Notes: a model not told the origin generated them from the sequence alone. 48,282 bases of DNA from Candidatus Omnitrophota bacterium (GCA_016180575.1 JACPAY010000012.1:1-48282), one strand, 5' to 3'. Numbered from the stretch's first letter, positions 7,930 through 15,788 are shown. Translations and numbers: made by a program.

Positions 7930-8877
7930 ATGCGCATCCTCGTCTTGGGAGCCGGGGCGGTGGGGAGCGTCCTCGGCGGGTTCCTCGCCAAGGCGGGCCA
8001 CGACGTGACGCTCCTGGGGCGGGCCTGGCATCTCGACGCGGTCCGGCGGGACGGCCTGGCAATCACCGGCCTCTGGGGCGAGCACCGCGTCACCGGCCTG
8101 GCGGTCGCGACCCGCCCCGAGGAGGTCGCGCGAGCGCCGGCGTTCGATTGGGTGCTGGTCTGCGTGAAGGCCTACCAGACGGCTGAGGCGGCCGCGCTCC
8201 TGCCCGGCCTGCTGGGGTCCCCCGGCTCGCTTGTGTGCGCGTTTCAGAACGGGTTGGGGAACTACGAGGCGCTGACCCAGGCGGTGGCGCCTGAGCGGGT
8301 GGCCCTTGCCCGGGTGATCTTCGGGGCGGACCTCGAGCCGGGGACGGTGCGGGTCACCGTCTGCGCCGACGACGTGCTCGTCGGCGCCCCGGATGCGCGC
8401 TTTCCCCGGGAGCGGGCGGTTGCGCTCGCCGCCGCGCTGCAGGCGAGCGGCATCCCCGCCCGGGCCACGGCGTCGATCGTGGTCGAGCTGTGGGCCAAGG
8501 TGCTCTACAACTGCGCGCTCAACGGCCTCTCGACCCTCTTCGAGGTGCCCTACGGCAGGCTGCTCGAGCGCGAGACGCCGCGCCGCGTCATGGCCGCCGT
8601 CATCGACGAGGCCTACCGGGTCGCCGCCGCGCACCGGATCAAGCTGAAGCCCGCCGCCGCGAAGGCCTACCGGGAGCTGCTCTTCACGCGGCTCATCCCC
8701 GACACGGCCGCGCACCAGTCCTCGATGCTCCAGGACGTGCGCCGGGGACGTGTGACGGAGATTGAGTCGCTCAACGGCGCCCTCGTGCGCCTCGCCGCGG
8801 CGGCGGGCGTGCCGGTTCCGATGAACGCCCTGGTGACGCGCCTGGTGCACGCCAAGGAACGGTTCATGGGGATCTGA
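7930..8877 (+). CDS. panE: 2-dehydropantoate 2-reductase (ketopantoate reductase)
   Basis: NADPH-dependent reduction of ketopantoate to pantoate in pantothenate/CoA synthesis. The 315-residue product starts MRILVLGAGAVGS (GxGxxG Rossmann motif). It continues with VCVKAYQT, QNGLGN and the C-terminal ApbA_C domain (LWAKVLYNCALNGLS, conserved Lys and Asn, and SSMLQDVRRGRVTEIESLNG). ATG 7930 places the nucleotide-binding motif at the N-terminus; more upstream frames would overlap the DUF1802 gene. It lies 13 nt after that gene, probably co-transcribed. Confidence 0.92.
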   Translation: MRILVLGAGAVGSVLGGFLAKAGHDVTLLGRAWHLDAVRRDGLAITGLWGEHRVTGLAVATRPEEVARAPAFDWVLVCVKAYQTAEAAALLPGLLGSPGSLVCAFQNGLGNYEALTQAVAPERVALARVIFGADLEPGTVRVTVCADDVLVGAPDARFPRERAVALAAALQASGIPARATASIVVELWAKVLYNCALNGLSTLFEVPYGRLLERETPRRVMAAVIDEAYRVAAAHRIKLKPAAAKAYRELLFTRLIPDTAAHQSSMLQDVRRGRVTEIESLNGALVRLAAAAGVPVPMNALVTRLVHAKERFMGI

Positions 8878-8888
8878 CGCCCTGCAGC

Positions 8889-9075
8889 GGTCGTGTCTCA
8901 ATGTGGCGGGTGACGCAGAGCCGGGGCCTACGGCCCCGTAGGGCCGGAGGCTGCCGCTGCGCCATCCCACGGCGGTCCTCGGCACGGGGGGCCCCGACCC
9001 TACTGGATCCGACCCCTTCCGCGCCTGCGGTCCGGCGTGGGAATGGCTGCGCGGCACCCCTCAAATGAGGACGCC
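8889..9075. repeat. Family F repeat, copy 2 (MITE-like)
   Basis: GGTCGTGTCT-AAT-TGGCGGGTGACGCAGAGCCGGGG is shared, with two base changes, between 8889-8926 and 6428-6464. The far end (about 9052-9072, ACCCCTCAAATGAGGAC) resembles an inverted copy of the left arm. The interior is GC-rich with further short palindromes (GGGGCCTACGGCCCC). No open frame of note; it fills the panE-cobO gap. Confidence 0.55.
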
Positions 9076-9093
9076 ACCCCTGCGGCGCAAGCG

Positions 9094-9122
9094 TTGACAC
9101 CGTCGGGGCCGCTTGGTAGACT
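9094..9122 (+). promoter_or_regulatory. Sigma70-type promoter (near-leaderless)
   Basis: TTGACA (9094-9099), 17 nt, TAGACT (9117-9122), then ATG at 9134, 11 nt later. The expected mRNA leader is about 5 nt. It fixes the adenosyltransferase start at 9134 rather than the GTG at 9113. Confidence 0.7.
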
Positions 9123-9133
9123 GGCACCGTCGC

Positions 9134-9629
9134 ATGTCCGCCGCTCCCCGTCGAGGTCTCAGCATCATCTACACCGGTCCCGGCAAAGGGAAGACGACCG
9201 CGGCATTGGGCATGGCGCTGCGGGCGCTCGGCCACGGGCTCCAGCTGGGCCGGGGGTTCGTGAAGCACATGGGCGATAAGAAACCGTTTGAGGAGCACCT
9301 GGCCGCGGCGAAAGACGCCCTCAAGGTCGCGCGGGAGCGGATCGTCTCAGGGGCCTACGACCTCATCGTGCTGGATGAGCTCATCTACGCCATCGACTAC
9401 GCGGGCGTCCAACTCGTGACGCTGGAAGAGGTGCTGGGCCTCTTGGACGCCAAGCCGCCGGCGCTCCACCTCGTCCTGACGGGACGCGACGCCCCGCAGG
9501 CGCTGATCGATCGGGCAGACCTGGTGACGGAGATGCGGGAGGTCAAGCACCCCTGGGGTGACGGAGATGCGGGAGGTCAAGCACCCCTGGCAGCGGAAGA
9601 TCCCCGCGCAACTGGGAATCGATTACTGA
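9134..9629 (+). pseudogene. cobO: Cobalamin adenosyltransferase (CobO/BtuR), doubly damaged
   Basis: ATP:cob(I)alamin adenosyltransferase of the P-loop BtuR/CobO family: YTGPGKGKTTAALGMALRA (Walker A), DLIVLDELIYAID (Walker B), HLVLTGRDAP. Two lesions are visible. First, GHGLQ runs directly into LGRGFVKHMG; in intact homologues a segment of roughly 25-35 residues with the VxxVQFxKG strand lies between. Second, a 34-bp direct repeat (9523-9556 = 9557-9590) shifts the frame. Removing one copy restores an ending in QRKIPAQLGIDY and TGA at 9627-9629. As it stands, the frame runs on into the next gene to 10060, giving a 308-residue chimera. Confidence 0.8.
9523..9590. repeat. 34-bp tandem duplication inside cobO
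   Basis: Two identical 34-bp units (9523-9556 and 9557-9590), each beginning GGTGACGGAGATGCGGGAGG and ending GCACCCCTGG. The length is not a multiple of three, so it changes the reading frame. It is either a recent slippage/duplication mutation or an assembly artefact. Confidence 0.95.
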
Positions 9630-10060
9630 TGGAATTCAGTCCACGGGAAAAGCGGTTGATGGCAAGGATTGAACGGGATCAGCAGCCAATGATGAGGCGA
9701 TTCGGGCGAATCGCGATGGTACTTGCATTCGTGCTAATCCTCGGCCAGTGGTATGTCAGTTATTCTCGGGACGTGAAGAAAGAACGCCGTGTAGACGCCT
9801 CGTACAGCAAGCTGCACTACGCAGTCCTGGAGATGTTGCAACAGCCCAATATGACGCCGGCTAAGTTAGCCGACTATCTCCTGCCTGTGAGCGAAGCACA
9901 ATGGGGTGCGATCCTCACGTTAAGGCGCCGATATCGTCAGGATATGACCTGGTTGGGATGTGGCGTGCTAGTGCTATTGGGACTTATGGGGATTGCCATT
10001 CGTCAGCGGGATCAAATCATCGCGAAATTGATGGCGCGATCACGCAATCAGCCTGAATGA
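9629..10060 (+). CDS. Small two-helix membrane protein of atypical composition
   Basis: 143 residues from ATG 9629 ([17 protein letters not shown]), which overlaps the ancestral cobO stop as TGATG. Two membrane spans are visible: [18 protein letters not shown] (about 30-47) and [17 protein letters not shown] (about 109-125). They flank a charged, helical 60-residue segment that ends LRRRYRQDM. By eye the DNA is near half GC and uses AT-ending codons, clearly unlike both neighbours, so recent acquisition is possible. Because of the upstream 34-bp duplication it is now in frame with cobO. It overlaps ilvD as ATGA. No family recognised. Confidence 0.6.
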   Translation: MEFSPREKRLMARIERDQQPMMRRFGRIAMVLAFVLILGQWYVSYSRDVKKERRVDASYSKLHYAVLEMLQQPNMTPAKLADYLLPVSEAQWGAILTLRRRYRQDMTWLGCGVLVLLGLMGIAIRQRDQIIAKLMARSRNQPE

Positions 10061-11784
10061 AATCCTCGCAGCGGATAAGACGTCACAGCAGCGTATTGCT
10101 CGATGGCATTGACCGGGCGCCGGCCCGGGCCATGCTGAAAGCCGTCGGCTTCACCGACGAGGACCTGCGGCGGCCGCTCATCGGCATCGCCAACACGTGG
10201 ATCGAGGTGATGCCCTGCAACATCCACCTGCGTCGCCTCGCGGAGCGGGTCAAGGCCGGGGTGCGGGCCGCCGGGGGCACGCCGATCGAGTTCAACACGA
10301 TCGCCGTGTCGGACGGCATCAGCATGGGCACGGAGGGCATGAAGGCCTCGCTCGTCAGCCGCGAGGTGGTGGCGGACTCCATCGAGCTGGTGGCGCGCGG
10401 CCACCTCTTCGACGGCCTCGTGGCGCTCTCCGGCTGCGACAAGACGATCCCGGGCACGGTGATGGCGCTCATTCGCCTGAACCTGCCCTCGCTCATGCTC
10501 TACGGCGGCTCGATCGCGCCCGGACACGTGGACGGGCGAGCCGTCACCATCCAGGACGTGTTCGAGGCGGTCGGCGCCTGCGCCGCCGGCCGGATGAGCG
10601 CGGGCGCGCTGCATGAGCTGGAAGACCGCGCCTGTCCGGGCCCGGGGGCGTGCGGCGGCCAGTTCACCGCCAACACGATGGCGATGGCGTTCGAAATCCT
10701 CGGCATCTCCCCGATGGGAAGCGCCAGCGTCCCGGCGATGGCCCCGGCCAAGGACGATACGGCCTTCGAAGCGGGACGGCTGGTCATGGAGCTGCTCCGG
10801 CGCAACATCCGGCCGAGCCGCCTCGTGACCCGCCAGGCGCTGGAAAACGCCATCGCCGCGGTGGCGGCGACCGGCGGGTCGACCAACAGCGTGCTGCACC
10901 TCCTGGCGATCGCCCGGGAAGCGGGCGTGCCGCTCTCGATCGATGATTTCGACCGCATCAGCCAAAAGACCCCGCTCCTCGCTGACCTCAAGCCCTGGGG
11001 GCGGTTCGTCGCCACCGACCTCTATGAGGCGGGCGGGGTCGGCCTCGTGGCCAAACGGCTGCTGCAGGCCCGCCGCCTCCATCCGGGGTGCATGACGGTG
11101 ACGGGCCGGACGATCGGAGAGGAGGCGCGGGGCGCCTCCGAGACGGCGGGACAGCCGGTGGTGCGCCCCGTGTCCAAGCCGCTGCGGCCGACCGGGGGCC
11201 TGGTGGTCCTCCGCGGCAACCTGGCGCCCGACGGCTGCGTCGTGAAGATGACCGGCCACGAGCCGATGCGCCACCGCGGGCGGGCCCGCGTCTTCAACTG
11301 CGAGGAGGACGCGTTCGCGTCGGTGCAGCGGCGGAGGATCAAGCCGGGCGACGTGGTGGTCATCCGCTACGAAGGCCCGAAGGGCGGGCCGGGCATGCGC
11401 GAGATGCTGGGCGTGACCGCGGCGATCGTGGGGCAGGGCCTTGGCCGGTCGGTCGCGCTGCTCACCGACGGCCGCTTCTCCGGCGCGACGCGCGGGCTGA
11501 TGGCGGGGCACGTGGCGCCCGAGGCGGCGGCGGGCGGCCCGATCGCGCTCCTGCGCGACGGCGACCGGATCGCCTTCGACGTCCCGCGCCGCCGGCTGGA
11601 CGTGCAGTGCTCCGATGAGGAGCTGGCGGCCAGGCGCGCGCGCTGGCGGCCGCCGTCGCCGCGCTACACCCGCGGGGTGATGGCCAAATACGCCCAGCTT
11701 GTGTCATCGGCGTCTGAAGGCGCCGTCACCGGCTACACAGTTGATACAGGAAGGGGGAGACCAGGGAGGCCCTCGTCCTCATGA
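10057..11784 (+). CDS. ilvD: Dihydroxy-acid dehydratase
   Basis: An Fe-S dehydratase that makes 2-ketoisovalerate and 3-methyl-2-ketovalerate for valine, isoleucine and CoA precursor synthesis. The 575-residue protein keeps the cluster cysteines in MPCNIHL, SGCDKT and GACGGQF, plus the C-terminal [14 protein letters not shown] signature. Start ATG 10057 overlaps the preceding stop by ATGA. The family normally ends soon after AKYAKLVSSA; here about 17 extra residues (from GYTVDTGRG) run into the tRNA-linked repeat element, which has probably replaced the original end. It functionally complements panE upstream. Confidence 0.96.
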   Translation: MKSSQRIRRHSSVLLDGIDRAPARAMLKAVGFTDEDLRRPLIGIANTWIEVMPCNIHLRRLAERVKAGVRAAGGTPIEFNTIAVSDGISMGTEGMKASLVSREVVADSIELVARGHLFDGLVALSGCDKTIPGTVMALIRLNLPSLMLYGGSIAPGHVDGRAVTIQDVFEAVGACAAGRMSAGALHELEDRACPGPGACGGQFTANTMAMAFEILGISPMGSASVPAMAPAKDDTAFEAGRLVMELLRRNIRPSRLVTRQALENAIAAVAATGGSTNSVLHLLAIAREAGVPLSIDDFDRISQKTPLLADLKPWGRFVATDLYEAGGVGLVAKRLLQARRLHPGCMTVTGRTIGEEARGASETAGQPVVRPVSKPLRPTGGLVVLRGNLAPDGCVVKMTGHEPMRHRGRARVFNCEEDAFASVQRRRIKPGDVVVIRYEGPKGGPGMREMLGVTAAIVGQGLGRSVALLTDGRFSGATRGLMAGHVAPEAAAGGPIALLRDGDRIAFDVPRRRLDVQCSDEELAARRARWRPPSPRYTRGVMAKYAQLVSSASEGAVTGYTVDTGRGRPGRPSSS

Positions 11785-11877
11785 CCGTCAGCAGTTTCCT
11801 TTTGGGCCGACCGATAGGAGGGGGAAACCACGTTTCCCCCTCCTATGGAGCGACCCTCGTTTGACCATTGTCGCGAC
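11752..11877 (+). repeat. tRNA-linked hairpin element, copy 1
   Basis: A roughly 125-bp element shared with 45313-45447. Common blocks are AGGGGGAGACCAGGGAG, ATGACC, CGACCGATAGG, a long hairpin, CTATGGAGCG and CGCGAC. In this copy the hairpin is GATAGGAGGGGGAAAC, CAC, then GTTTCCCCCTCCTAT. From the end of CTATGGAGCG to the tRNA-Leu 5' end is exactly 25 nt. Its start overlaps the extended C-terminus of ilvD. It may be a regulatory or processing leader of the tRNA, or a mobile repeat that targets tRNA 5' ends. Confidence 0.75.
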
Positions 11878-11959
11878 GCTGGGATGGTGGAACTGGCAGA
11901 CACGATAGGTTGAGGGCCTATTGCCGCAAGGCGTGGGGGTTCAAATCCCCCTCCCAGCA
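11878..11959 (+). tRNA. tRNA-Leu (GAG)
   Basis: Acceptor GCTGGGA (11878-11884) pairs with TCCCAGC (11952-11958), discriminator A. The anticodon stem ATAGG/CCTAT has loop TTGAGGG, anticodon GAG. A class II long variable arm (TGCCGCAAGGCG) and T-arm GGGGGTTCAAATCCCCC are present. CCA is not encoded. Confidence 0.95.
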
Positions 11960-11982
11960 TTTATTCGATCCCTCTTTCCGTA

Positions 11983-12011
11983 TTGACAAGACGCAGCCCA
12001 ATTGGTAGTGT
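11983..12011 (+). promoter_or_regulatory. Sigma70-type promoter of the coiled-coil/PilZ operon
   Basis: TTGACA (11983-11988), 17-nt spacer, TAGTGT (12006-12011). The predicted start point is about 12018, next to an ATG at 12019 that opens a 25-codon frame. The true operon start codon is at 12093. Confidence 0.65.
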
Positions 12012-12018
12012 GTGTGCG

Positions 12019-12096
12019 ATGAATTCAACGCAAGGGCTTGTCGCGATGGCCTCCCCACGGACGTCCTGTCGGTGGGGATTTTTTGCTGCCCGATGA
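12019..12096 (+). CDS. Possible leader peptide upstream of the PilZ operon
   Basis: A 25-codon frame (begins MNSTQGLVAMASPRT, ends RWGFFAAR) whose ATG coincides with the predicted transcription start and whose TGA overlaps the next gene's ATG as ATGA (12093-12096). It spans the terminator-like hairpin at 12052-12084. The geometry allows translational coupling or attenuation. There is no homology support, so it could be chance. Confidence 0.35.
   Translation: MNSTQGLVAMASPRTSCRWGFFAAR
12052..12084 (+). terminator. Rho-independent terminator-like hairpin
   Basis: TCCCCAC (12052-12058) pairs with GTGGGGA (12072-12078), and six T residues follow (12079-12084). It can end the tRNA-Leu transcript, or act as an attenuator between the promoter at 11983 and the operon starting at 12093. 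Confidence 0.65.
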
Positions 12097-12767
12097 AGCG
12101 CCGTTACCTCGTCCTCGCAACAGCCGGGGTGGCTGCGGCCGGCGTCATGGTCTGGGAAGACGCCGCGCGCCGGGCCGCCGAGCATCGGTACCATGCGGCG
12201 GTCGAGGACCGCCGGCAGCTGGAGCAGCGCGTGGGCGAGATGTTGGCGACCCATGACCAGCTGAAGGGCGACCTTGCGCGCGAGCAAGGCCGTTCGCAGG
12301 AGCTGTCCGACACGCTGGCGGCGGCGCGCGGGAAGCTGGATGAGATGACCGCCCGCCTCTCGGATGAGAACGGCAACGTCAGGAAGCTCCAGGCCCGCCT
12401 CGCCGCCATGCAGGGGCAGATGGACCGGCTGCAGGGGGAGCTGGCTCTGACGCTGCAGGAGCGCCAGCAGGCCGGGGGAACGGAGGGGCCCGGCCCGGTT
12501 CAGCTGGAGCGCATCCTGGTGAGCGGCGATGCCTCCTCGGGTCTTCACGGCCGCGTCCTGTCCGTCTATCAGGAGTGGGACTTCGTGGTCATCAACCTCG
12601 GCTGGGATGTCGTCCGGGTGGGGGACACCGTGTCCATCGTCCGCGGCGGGCAGCTGCTGGCCAAGGCGCGTGTCGAGCGGGTCCAGGAGGATCTGTGCGC
12701 CGCCACGGTTCTGCCGGAATGGGATGCGGCGGCGGTCAACGTCAATGACGCGGTCCAGCTTCTCTAG
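12093..12767 (+). CDS. Membrane-anchored coiled-coil protein with C-terminal beta domain
   Basis: 224 residues. A short basic start and hydrophobic helix (YLVLATAGVAAAGVMVW, residues 4-20) form a signal anchor. Residues about 35-130 are a long Leu/Glu/Arg heptad coiled coil (LEQRVGEMLATHDQLKGDL). The last 80 residues form a compact beta-rich domain (GRVLSVYQEWDFVVINLGW ... VGDTVSIVRGG), reminiscent of FlgT-C-like or other OB folds. It is probably periplasmic. It is first in an operon of three genes that overlap each other, and shares its coiled-coil design with the next two. No named family recognised. Confidence 0.7.
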   Translation: MKRRYLVLATAGVAAAGVMVWEDAARRAAEHRYHAAVEDRRQLEQRVGEMLATHDQLKGDLAREQGRSQELSDTLAAARGKLDEMTARLSDENGNVRKLQARLAAMQGQMDRLQGELALTLQERQQAGGTEGPGPVQLERILVSGDASSGLHGRVLSVYQEWDFVVINLGWDVVRVGDTVSIVRGGQLLAKARVERVQEDLCAATVLPEWDAAAVNVNDAVQLL

Positions 12768-14817
12768 CATCAGGCTCCTCTTCTTGCTGGCGGCCGCGGC
12801 GGCATGGGCGCTGCCGCGCGGAGGCTTCGCCGCGGAGACGAGCGACCCGGTCACGATGACGAAGACCATCGTGGTCATCGCGGTCGATTCCAAGGAGCCG
12901 CTGGACGTCCGCTCCGACGCCAAGGAGCGCCCGCCGGTCATCACGCTGACGTTTCCCAAGCGGCGGGTCATGGGCTCGCTCCCCGAGCGGTCGTCATTCG
13001 CCAAGGGCGTCGTCCGGACCATCGCCGCGCGCTACGACCGTTCGCTCAGACCGAGGAAGTCGGCGAAGCGGTTCCTCCACGCCCTCCAGATCGGCCTGAG
13101 CGCGCCGTACCCCTCCCAGGTCCGGTCGGAGCCCGGGCGCGTCGTGATCGAGATCAGCCATCCGCACTCCATCGACAGCGCGTCGATGGAGGTGGGGCTG
13201 CGCGGCGGGACGATCGCCGGCGCGATCGGGCAGAGCGCGATGACCCAGCGGTTCCGCGCCATGCAGGATGCGCTGGCGCAGGCGACGGCGGCCCCGACCG
13301 CCTGGGCGATCTCCTTCACCGCCGACGGCCCGCAGCCGCCCGCCGGCGGCGTGACGGCGCGCAACGAGGCCGCAGCGATCCCCCAATCGACAGCCACCCC
13401 CGAATTGAAGCCAGCGGCCGGCGCCGGGCCGCTCGCCTCGGCCTCCGGTCCTGCAGGTCCCTCGCGATCAGCCGGGCGGGGGCCGCTCGTTGGGACCGCC
13501 ATCCTCATCGTGGCCGGGGTGTCGCTTGGCCTCTGGTGGCTCGCCCGCGGCCGTCCCCTCCGCCTCTCGCCGGGCGCCGCGCCTGCTCCGTCCAATGCCC
13601 CGCGGCTGCCGTCGGCGGCCCTGCTGGTCGACCAGCTGATCTGGCGGGCGTTCGAGCGGCGGGGCTACCAGCTCGTGCAGGAGACGGAGCTCGCCCAGCC
13701 GTCGCCGGCAACGCTGCGGGTGATGGCCAAGGACGGCGCCAAGGCGGCATTGCTGTTCGCCGGGCAAGGGACCTTCTTTGAGAAGCAGACGGTCGAGCGG
13801 TTCGTCCGGACCATGGAGGGCGCCGAGGCCCAGCAGGGCTTCCTCGCCGCGGCAGGGTCATTCACCGTGCCCGCGCAGCGCCTGGCTGAGCAGCACCAGA
13901 TCACGCTGATCGGCCGCGAGCAGCTGACCGAGCTGCTGAGCCTGGGGGCGGGCAGCGAGTACTTCGCGAAACAGATCGAGCAGAGCCACGCGCGCCTGGA
14001 GGAGGCCAAGGAGACGCTTCGCCAGTACGCCGGGGAGCTGGAGACCCTGCGCCGCCAGCGCAACGAAGCCAGCTGGTACCTCGGGGAAGAGCGCGCGCAG
14101 GCCGCCAAGCTCGAGGCTCAGCTGAACGACGTGGGCCAGCAGATCCGCCGGCATGAGGCGGAGCTGCGCCAGTGGGAGCAGGAGGCCGCGACCTTGCGCC
14201 GCCGGTGGGAAGAGAGCCAGTGGTATCTCGGAGAATCCGTGGCGCGCGTGCGCCACCTGGAGACCCAGCTCGGGGCGCTCCAGGAGGCGGCGAAGCGCGC
14301 CGAGACCGCCGAGCAGGAGCGGCAGGCGCTGCAGGGGGATCTCGCCAAGGAGCGGGCGCGGAGCGAGGCCGTGGAGGAACAGCTGGGATCCCTGCAGCGG
14401 AACCTCGAGGAGTCGGCGAAACGGGAACTGGCGCTGCAGATGGCCTTGGAGCAGCTCAAGCAGGAGATGCGCGTGCTGCAGACGTCCGGGGACCGCCGGG
14501 TCCAGGCGCGGGCAAACATCCCCCAGGCGCTCGTTGAGCTGTTCAACGGCCGGAACAGCCCGGTCTTCTCGGGCGCGCCGCGCGATGTGAGCAGCATCGG
14601 GCTGGGGCTTGAAACCGAGCAGGAGCTGCCTGCCGGCTCCCCGCTTCGGGTGCGGCTGACGCTTCCGGGCCGCGACCCCATCGAGTCGAAGGGACGGATC
14701 GTCTGGCAGCAGGCGTCTGGGCGCCCGCGCCGCTACCGAAGCGGCTGCCGGCTGCTGCGCGTGCCCGCGGCCACGCGGGCGCTCATCGGGAAGGCGCTGC
14801 AGGAGATCCCGACCTAA
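12745..14817 (+). CDS. AMIN - TM - restriction-endonuclease-fold - coiled coil - PilZ fusion protein
   Basis: 690 residues from ATG 12745 (MTRSSFSSIRLLFLLAAAAA, signal peptide), overlapping the preceding gene by 23 nt. In order: an AMIN-like domain, residues 35-160 (TIVVIAVDSKEPLDV); a Pro/Ala linker; a membrane span, 248-270 (LVGTAILIVAGVSLGLWWLA); an Mrr-like nuclease-fold domain, 285-400 (LLVDQLIWRAFERRGYQLVQ); a coiled coil, about 411-582; and a PilZ domain, 585-686, with RVQAR (RxxxR) and DVSSIG (DxSxxG). So an envelope-binding outer half is tied to a cytoplasmic c-di-GMP receptor. The usual nuclease Lys after the beta strand is not apparent (LLFAGQG), so that domain is probably non-catalytic. 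Domain calls are by motif reading only. Confidence 0.7.
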   Translation: MTRSSFSSIRLLFLLAAAAAWALPRGGFAAETSDPVTMTKTIVVIAVDSKEPLDVRSDAKERPPVITLTFPKRRVMGSLPERSSFAKGVVRTIAARYDRSLRPRKSAKRFLHALQIGLSAPYPSQVRSEPGRVVIEISHPHSIDSASMEVGLRGGTIAGAIGQSAMTQRFRAMQDALAQATAAPTAWAISFTADGPQPPAGGVTARNEAAAIPQSTATPELKPAAGAGPLASASGPAGPSRSAGRGPLVGTAILIVAGVSLGLWWLARGRPLRLSPGAAPAPSNAPRLPSAALLVDQLIWRAFERRGYQLVQETELAQPSPATLRVMAKDGAKAALLFAGQGTFFEKQTVERFVRTMEGAEAQQGFLAAAGSFTVPAQRLAEQHQITLIGREQLTELLSLGAGSEYFAKQIEQSHARLEEAKETLRQYAGELETLRRQRNEASWYLGEERAQAAKLEAQLNDVGQQIRRHEAELRQWEQEAATLRRRWEESQWYLGESVARVRHLETQLGALQEAAKRAETAEQERQALQGDLAKERARSEAVEEQLGSLQRNLEESAKRELALQMALEQLKQEMRVLQTSGDRRVQARANIPQALVELFNGRNSPVFSGAPRDVSSIGLGLETEQELPAGSPLRVRLTLPGRDPIESKGRIVWQQASGRPRRYRSGCRLLRVPAATRALIGKALQEIPT

Positions 14818-15788
14818 TGCAGGAACGCCGAGCCGCCATTCGAATCTCCCGCCGATGCCGCACGCAGTACTGCTCCTCCGAAGACCTCGTGCCTCGGGAC
14901 GGCAAGATGACGTCTCTGAGCGAGCAGGGAATCGGCTTGCTGGTGCAGGAGGCCCATCGGGCCGGCGAGCTGTTGAGCGTGGGGTTTTCGCTCCCGGGAG
15001 AGCGGGAAGCGCTCACCGCGACGGGGGTGGTCCGGTGGTCCGGGCCGCCTCGGGACGGCCGCTGGCACCCGGTCGGGTTGAACTGGCTGCAGCTTGAGGA
15101 GTCGGTCCGGAACCGCCTCCAGCAGTTCCTCGATGGCGCCGCGGCCGAGACCGCCCCGCCCCCCGCCGCGGCGAAGCGGCGGCGCAGCCTGGCCGTGCCG
15201 GCCGCCGCAGCGCTCCTGGCCCTCGGCGCGGTCCTCATTGGGTGGTGGACGCTGTCGGTGCGCCGGGAGAACCGCCAGCTGCAGGGCGCGGTTGAGCTGC
15301 GCGACCAGGTCATCGACGAGCTGGGGACGCAGGGCACCCAGCTCGTCGCGGAGCTGGGGGAGGCCAGGGCGCATCTCATGGAGACCGCCGCCGAAGTGGC
15401 TCGGCTGGACCAGCAGGCCCAGGCGTTCGGCACGGCGATGGAGCGCATGGACGGCGAGCTGGCCGCCTTTCAGGCGTCGTACGCGGCGGTGCGGGAAGAG
15501 CGCGATGCCCTCATCAAGCAGGTGCTGGATCTTGAGCAGGCGAGGACCTCGATGCTGAAGCGGTTCTCATCCGTCGATGAGCTGCGGCTGGCGATCCGGG
15601 AGGCGATCGATGCCCGGAAACAGGCCCGGCAGGCGGTGTGGTTCTCGCGGCTCGCCGCCAGGCGGACGGCCTTCGACCAGCAGCTCGCGGACGGCAACCG
15701 CGGCTACCTCATCCGCGACGGCCAGCCGACGCTCGGCGCCGGCGGCGCGATGTCAATCCGCGTCCACGAGCCCGAGCCGCTCCCCTGA
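14817..15788 (+). CDS. PilZ - TM - coiled-coil protein
   Basis: 323 residues; ATG 14817 overlaps the upstream stop as TAATG. N-terminal PilZ domain (residues 3-100): RAAIR supplies RxxxR, and SLSEQG occupies the DxSxxG position with Ser replacing the acidic residue. One membrane span follows (VPAAAALLALGAVLIGWWTL, about 125-145), then a periplasmic coiled coil (about 148-250) and a short tail ending VHEPEPLP. It mirrors the neighbouring fusion with the order reversed (PilZ at the N-terminus), suggesting the two assemble through their coils. c-di-GMP responsiveness is inferred from the motifs. Confidence 0.75.
   Translation: MQERRAAIRISRRCRTQYCSSEDLVPRDGKMTSLSEQGIGLLVQEAHRAGELLSVGFSLPGEREALTATGVVRWSGPPRDGRWHPVGLNWLQLEESVRNRLQQFLDGAAAETAPPPAAAKRRRSLAVPAAAALLALGAVLIGWWTLSVRRENRQLQGAVELRDQVIDELGTQGTQLVAELGEARAHLMETAAEVARLDQQAQAFGTAMERMDGELAAFQASYAAVREERDALIKQVLDLEQARTSMLKRFSSVDELRLAIREAIDARKQARQAVWFSRLAARRTAFDQQLADGNRGYLIRDGQPTLGAGGAMSIRVHEPEPLP

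Noticed and set aside
9113-9133. GTG start for cobO at 9113
   Set aside because: It lies within the promoter spacer; the ATG at 9134 follows the -10 box.
12012-12092. GTG 12012 as start of the coiled-coil gene
   Set aside because: It would begin at the -10 box; the hydrophobic anchor begins naturally at ATG 12093.
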